Part shown: positions 6,939 through 9,709 of the stretch, one piece after another
Position numbering within the stretch: the first letter of the stretch is position 1
Layout: each line of letters opens with the position of its first letter
NCBI GenBank assembly: GCA_023409755.1
Contig: JAEYRA010000002.1
Location: forward strand, 1 to 9,709
Source of the DNA: Bacillota bacterium
GTDB taxonomy: Bacteria > Bacillota > Clostridia > Christensenellales > UMGS416
Length of the DNA: 9,709 nucleotides
Reading direction: 5' to 3'
Program-made: the position numbers and the translations under genes
Notes under the pieces: generated by a model
What the model saw: the letters and a program-made list of their open reading frames with translations, nothing else
Database searches by the model: none
Told to the model about the DNA's origin: nothing

Positions 6939-7178
6939 TTAGAATGGCAACTCCTCCTCTACCTCCACTGCTGTCTCAAGCCTTGTATACAAATTCATAA
7001 GGATAATTTTCTGCTGCCCATGCGTTTTAGAATGAAGAAATTCATAGAATTCTTTTACTGTGTCCATCTCAATACGATTTCTGTAGTTTGCATCATAAGT
7101 AATGCCTGAATTGTCCTTTACACTATCACTGGCAACGTTTACACATTGTGAAAAGCGTGGTAAAATATGCGAAAACAT
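6939..7178 (-). CDS. Small orphan ORF in an AT-rich island, uncertain gene with SSB-tip-like C-terminus
   Basis: The frame encodes at most 79 residues and I do not recognise it. Its base composition (AAA, ATT, TTT and GAA codons) is much more AT-rich than any neighbour. The C-terminal half, from an internal Met (MDTVKEFYEFLHSK) onward, is charged, probably helical, and ends in VEVEEELPF. This resembles the acidic C-terminal tip (DDDIPF/DDDLPF) by which SSB proteins recruit partners. No good Shine-Dalgarno sequence precedes the ATG at 7178 or the internal Met at 7067, and the first 15 codons overlap the cellobiose phosphorylase promoter. It may be a gene remnant, the 3' end of a transferred gene, or not coding at all. 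Confidence 0.3.
   Translation of the reverse strand: MFSHILPRFSQCVNVASDSVKDNSGITYDANYRNRIEMDTVKEFYEFLHSKTHGQQKIILMNLYTRLETAVEVEEELPF
7130..7154. promoter_or_regulatory. Candidate repressor operators at the cellobiose phosphorylase promoter
   Basis: TGGCAACGTTTACA (7130-7143) is a 14-base half-symmetric site centred on CG. The right arm reads TGTAAAC in reverse complement against TGGCAAC, matching five of seven positions. This is the style of LacI/GalR-family operators and CcpA cre sites, with two mismatches to the usual WTGNAANCGNWNNCW. It covers the whole -35 box. Overlapping it, TTTACACA (7138-7145) and TGTGAAAA (7147-7154) form a second inverted repeat around one base with a single mismatched pair. 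Either could mediate substrate induction or carbon catabolite repression; no regulator gene is in the window. Confidence 0.45.
7138..7166 (+). promoter_or_regulatory. Sigma-A promoter of cellobiose phosphorylase
   Basis: TTTACA (7138-7143) and TAAAAT (7161-7166) each match five of six consensus bases with the ideal 17-base spacer. TGG immediately before the -10 gives an extended -10 element. The predicted start near 7173 gives a leader of about 35 bases ending in a perfect Shine-Dalgarno sequence. It is the best overall promoter in the window. Confidence 0.85.
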
Positions 7179-7193
7179 CCATACATTTTGAAC

Positions 7194-7200
7194 AAGGAGG
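7194..7200 (+). promoter_or_regulatory. Ribosome binding site of cellobiose phosphorylase
   Basis: AAGGAGG lies 7 bases before the ATG at 7208. It fixes this start against the in-frame upstream start at 7148, which lies within the promoter itself. Confidence 0.9.
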
Positions 7201-7207
7201 GACGGCT

Positions 7208-9646
7208 ATGCAGTACGGCCATTTTGATGACGCGCGCAAGGAGTACGTCATCACCACGCCCAAGACCCCTTACCCGTGGATCAACTACCTCGGGTCGCAG
7301 GAGTTCTTCGGCCTCATGAGCAACACCGCCGGCGGGTATGTCTTCTACAAGGACGCGCGCCTGCGGCGCATCACCCGTTACCGCTACAACACCACGCCGG
7401 TCGATTACGGCGGGCGGTATTTCTACCTCTATGACAACGGCGACTACTGGACCCCGGGTTGGATGCCGGTGCGCCGGGAGCTTGACCACTACGAGTGCCG
7501 CCACGGTATGGGGTACACCCGAATCACCGGCGAGCGCGGCGGCGTAGAGGTCAGCCAGCTGACCTTCGTGCCCCTCCACTTCAACGCCGAGATCCACGCC
7601 GTCACGGTGAGGAACAACACGAGCGCCCCCAAGGACGTGACGCTGTTCTCCTACATCGAGTGGTGCCTGTGGAACGCGCTCGATGACATGACGAACTTCC
7701 AGCGCAACTTCAACACCGGCGAGGTGGAGATCGAGCCCTCGATCCTCTACCACAAGACCGAGTACCGCGAGCGGCGCAACCATTACGCGTTCTTCTCAGC
7801 GAACCAGCCCTACGACGGCTTTGACACCGATCGCGAGAGCTTCCTCGGGCTCTACAACGGCCCCGACAGCCCCGATGTGGTGGCCGCCGGCGCGTCCAAG
7901 AACTCGGTCGCCAGCGGCTGGTCGCCCATCGCGTCCCAGAGCTTCCGCCTGCACCTCGAACCCGGCGAGTCGAAGCAGATTCTCTTCACCTTGGGCTATG
8001 TGGAGAACGACGAGGCGGACAAGTGGGAGAAGCCCGGCGTCATCAACAAGACCAAGGCCCACGAGATGGCCGCCCGCTTCACCACCGCCGCCGATGTGGA
8101 CGCTGCCATGGCCGACCTGGCAGCCTATTGGGATGACTTGCTGGGCAAATACACCCTGCGGAGCACCGACGAAAAACTCAACCGCATGGTCAACATCTGG
8201 AACCCCTACCAGTGCATGGTCACCTTCAACATGAGCCGCTCGGCCTCCTACTTCGAGAGCGGCATCGGCCGCGGCCTCGGGTTCCGCGACTCCAGCCAGG
8301 ATCTGCTGGGCTTCGTCCACCAGATCCCCGAGCGGGCGCGGGAGCGCATCCTCGACATCGCCGCGACTCAGTTTGAGGACGGCGGCGCTTACCACCAGTA
8401 CCAGCCCCTCACCAAGAAGGGCAACTTCGATGTGGGCGGCGGCTTCAACGACGACCCGCTGTGGCTCATCCTGGGCACGGCGGCCTACATCAAGGAGACC
8501 GGCGACTACAGCATTCTGGATGAGCAGGTTGCCTTCGACTGCGACCCGAAGAACGGCACCGCCACGCTGCTGGAGCATCTCAAGCGCTCGTTCTACCACG
8601 TCGTCAACAACCTGGGGCCCCATGGGCTGCCGCTCATCGGCCGGGCAGACTGGAACGACTGCCTGAACCTGAACTGCTTCTCCACCACGCCGGATGAGAG
8701 CTTCCAGACCTTCGGCAACCCCGACGGGCGGGTGGCCGAGAGCGTGTTCATCGCCGGCATGTTCGTCTACATCGGGCCGGACTATGTGGAACTGCTGCGC
8801 CGCAAGGGGCTGGACGCCGAGGCCGCCGAAGCCCAAGGGCACATTGACCAGATGGTCAAGACCACCCTCGAGCACGGCTTCGACGGCGACTGGTTCCTGC
8901 GCGCCTACGACGCCAATGGCAACAAGGTCGGCAGCCGGGAGTGCGAGGAAGGCCAGATCTTCATCGAGCCCCAGGGCATGTGCGTGATGGCGGGCATCGG
9001 CGTGCAGGAAGGCCTGGCCCAGCGGACACTGGACAGCGTGAAGGACCGGCTGGACTGCAAGTATGGCATCGTCATGAACAACCCGGCGTTCACCCGCTAC
9101 CATGTGGAGATGGGTGAGATCACCTCCTACCCCGGCGGGTACAAGGAAAATGCCGGTGTCTTCTGCCACAACAACCCGTGGATCATGGCGGCGGAGACCG
9201 TCATCGGCCGCGGCGACCGGGCCTTCGAGTACTACGCCAAGATCGCCCCGGCCTATTTGGAGGACATCAGCGACATCCACCGTACCGAGCCCTATGTCTA
9301 CGCCCAGATGATCGCGGGCAAGGACGCCGTGCGCATGGGCGAGGCCAAGAACTCCTGGCTCACCGGCACGGCGGCCTGGAACTTTGTGGCCATCACCCAG
9401 TGGATCCTGGGCATCAAGCCGGGCTTCGACGGCCTGACAATTGACCCGTGCATCCCCGCCGACTGGGACGGCTTCACCGTGGAGCGTGTCTTCCGCGGGG
9501 TCACCTACAAAATTGAGGTGAAGAACCCCGATCACGTGTGCAAGGGCGTGAAGTCCGTCACCGTGGGCGGCAAGGCGATTGCCGGGAACGTTCTGCCCGT
9601 CTTTGCCGAGGGCACGACCCACTCGGTCGTCGTCACGCTGGGCTAA
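7208..9646 (+). CDS. cbp: Cellobiose phosphorylase (glycoside hydrolase family 94)
   Basis: The 812-residue cytosolic enzyme phosphorolyses cellobiose to alpha-glucose 1-phosphate and glucose, saving one ATP compared with hydrolysis. It is recognisable from end to end as the clostridial cellobiose phosphorylase type (about 811 residues in Clostridium thermocellum). Seen here are FDDARKEYVITTPKTPYPWI at 6-25, the NTAGGY motif at 39-44, RLRRITRYRYN at 51-61, the YHKTEYRERRNHYAF block at 181-195, SGIGRGLGFRDSSQDLLG at 351-368, and GRADWNDCLN at 478-487. Asp484 in the WND triplet is the expected general acid by comparison with the Cellvibrio gilvus enzyme (Asp490). There is no signal peptide, so cellobiose must first be imported, and the sugar ABC permease end at position 1 could belong to such a system, though it is 7 kb away. 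The gene appears monocistronic, with its own promoter, candidate operators and 3' hairpins. The very high similarity to characterised cellobiose enzymes makes a different GH94 specificity unlikely. Confidence 0.96.
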   Translation: MQYGHFDDARKEYVITTPKTPYPWINYLGSQEFFGLMSNTAGGYVFYKDARLRRITRYRYNTTPVDYGGRYFYLYDNGDYWTPGWMPVRRELDHYECRHGMGYTRITGERGGVEVSQLTFVPLHFNAEIHAVTVRNNTSAPKDVTLFSYIEWCLWNALDDMTNFQRNFNTGEVEIEPSILYHKTEYRERRNHYAFFSANQPYDGFDTDRESFLGLYNGPDSPDVVAAGASKNSVASGWSPIASQSFRLHLEPGESKQILFTLGYVENDEADKWEKPGVINKTKAHEMAARFTTAADVDAAMADLAAYWDDLLGKYTLRSTDEKLNRMVNIWNPYQCMVTFNMSRSASYFESGIGRGLGFRDSSQDLLGFVHQIPERARERILDIAATQFEDGGAYHQYQPLTKKGNFDVGGGFNDDPLWLILGTAAYIKETGDYSILDEQVAFDCDPKNGTATLLEHLKRSFYHVVNNLGPHGLPLIGRADWNDCLNLNCFSTTPDESFQTFGNPDGRVAESVFIAGMFVYIGPDYVELLRRKGLDAEAAEAQGHIDQMVKTTLEHGFDGDWFLRAYDANGNKVGSRECEEGQIFIEPQGMCVMAGIGVQEGLAQRTLDSVKDRLDCKYGIVMNNPAFTRYHVEMGEITSYPGGYKENAGVFCHNNPWIMAAETVIGRGDRAFEYYAKIAPAYLEDISDIHRTEPYVYAQMIAGKDAVRMGEAKNSWLTGTAAWNFVAITQWILGIKPGFDGLTIDPCIPADWDGFTVERVFRGVTYKIEVKNPDHVCKGVKSVTVGGKAIAGNVLPVFAEGTTHSVVVTLG

Positions 9647-9669
9647 ACCGGCGCACTGGAGTTCTAACC

Positions 9670-9686
9670 CGATTGCAGAACAATCG
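9670..9686 (+). repeat. Short hairpin abutting the cellobiose phosphorylase terminator
   Basis: CGATTG (9670-9675) and CAATCG (9681-9686) pair perfectly around a CAGAA loop. The last base (G9686) is also the first base of the following terminator stem, so the two hairpins nearly stack. It may assist termination or protect the 3' end. It has no U-tract of its own. Confidence 0.5.
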
Positions 9687-9709
9687 TCCGGCGGCACAGA
9701 CCGCCGGAC
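9686..9709 (+). terminator. Probable terminator of cellobiose phosphorylase, cut by the window end
   Basis: A perfect 9-bp stem (9686-9694 with 9701-9709) with a CACAGA loop starts 40 bases after the stop codon. The expected T-tract would lie just outside the window, so termination itself cannot be confirmed. Confidence 0.7.

Larger units (their letters stand above)
6940..7200. other. AT-rich island between asnB and cellobiose phosphorylase
   Basis: About 260 bases fall to roughly 40% GC by eye, with many A/T runs, while both flanking genes are well over 60% GC. The left edge is abrupt, next to a G-rich tract (6902-6926). The right part contains the cellobiose phosphorylase promoter, which explains only its last 70 bases or so. 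I see no terminal inverted repeats, target-site duplication or transposase motif, so transfer is suggested only by composition. Confidence 0.55.

Noticed and set aside
7020..7109. Plus-strand 29-residue frame with a basic start and hydrophobic middle, signal-like
   Set aside because: There is no Shine-Dalgarno sequence and it lies in AT-rich DNA where short frames arise by chance. A leader-peptide role for the downstream gene is unlikely because it lies upstream of the promoter.
7148..7207. Upstream in-frame start for cellobiose phosphorylase
   Set aside because: It lies between the -35 and -10 boxes, while AAGGAGG sits 7 bases before the ATG at 7208 and the family N-terminus begins there.
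7796..9697. Minus-strand 633-codon open frame
   Set aside because: It is antisense to cellobiose phosphorylase. The His/Val/Gly-rich translation is typical of a GC-driven shadow frame.
1..9709. CRISPR arrays, tRNA or rRNA genes, insertion sequences, toxin-antitoxin or phage-defence genes
   Set aside because: I scanned by eye for regularly spaced repeats, tRNA-like cloverleaf ends, transposase DDE motifs and defence-type domains, and found none.

Overview
The window looks like chromosomal DNA from a GC-rich (about 60% or more by eye), probably Gram-positive gut or fermentative bacterium. The best guess is a high-GC member of the Bacillota (Oscillospiraceae-like). Support comes from strong Shine-Dalgarno sequences, a cellobiose phosphorylase very like clostridial enzymes, and a secreted lectin-like papain-family protease carrying an X2-type module. 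A high-GC actinobacterial host is not excluded.

Layout, left to right. Positions 1-93 are the last codons of a membrane protein, probably a MalG-type sugar ABC permease. A promoter with a perfect TATAAT then drives a DMT/EamA transporter (159-1070), which ends at a strong hairpin terminator. About 425 bases without a convincing gene follow. Next come two minus-strand genes, each with its own 3' hairpin: a 1058-residue secreted modular cysteine protease (1599-4775) and a glutamine-dependent asparagine synthetase (5004-6833). Upstream of asnB is a long hairpin (6859-6890) and then a markedly AT-rich island (about 6940-7200). The island holds an orphan minus-strand ORF whose C-terminus resembles the acidic tip of SSB proteins. 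Its right edge holds the promoter and candidate operator of a plus-strand cellobiose phosphorylase (7208-9646), which is followed by two abutting hairpins at the window end.

The genes do not form one operon. They read as separately transcribed units: sugar uptake (edge only), metabolite transport, extracellular proteolysis, asparagine synthesis and phosphorolytic cellobiose use. The clearest regulation is at cellobiose phosphorylase, where a good sigma-A promoter (TTTACA-17-TAAAAT with an extended -10) is overlapped by a LacI/CcpA-like half-symmetric site and a second inverted repeat.

I did not find a convincing new multi-gene system. The points most worth a second look are the AT-rich island with its SSB-tip-like ORF, the hairpin ahead of asnB, the modular protease, and the operator at the cellobiose phosphorylase promoter.
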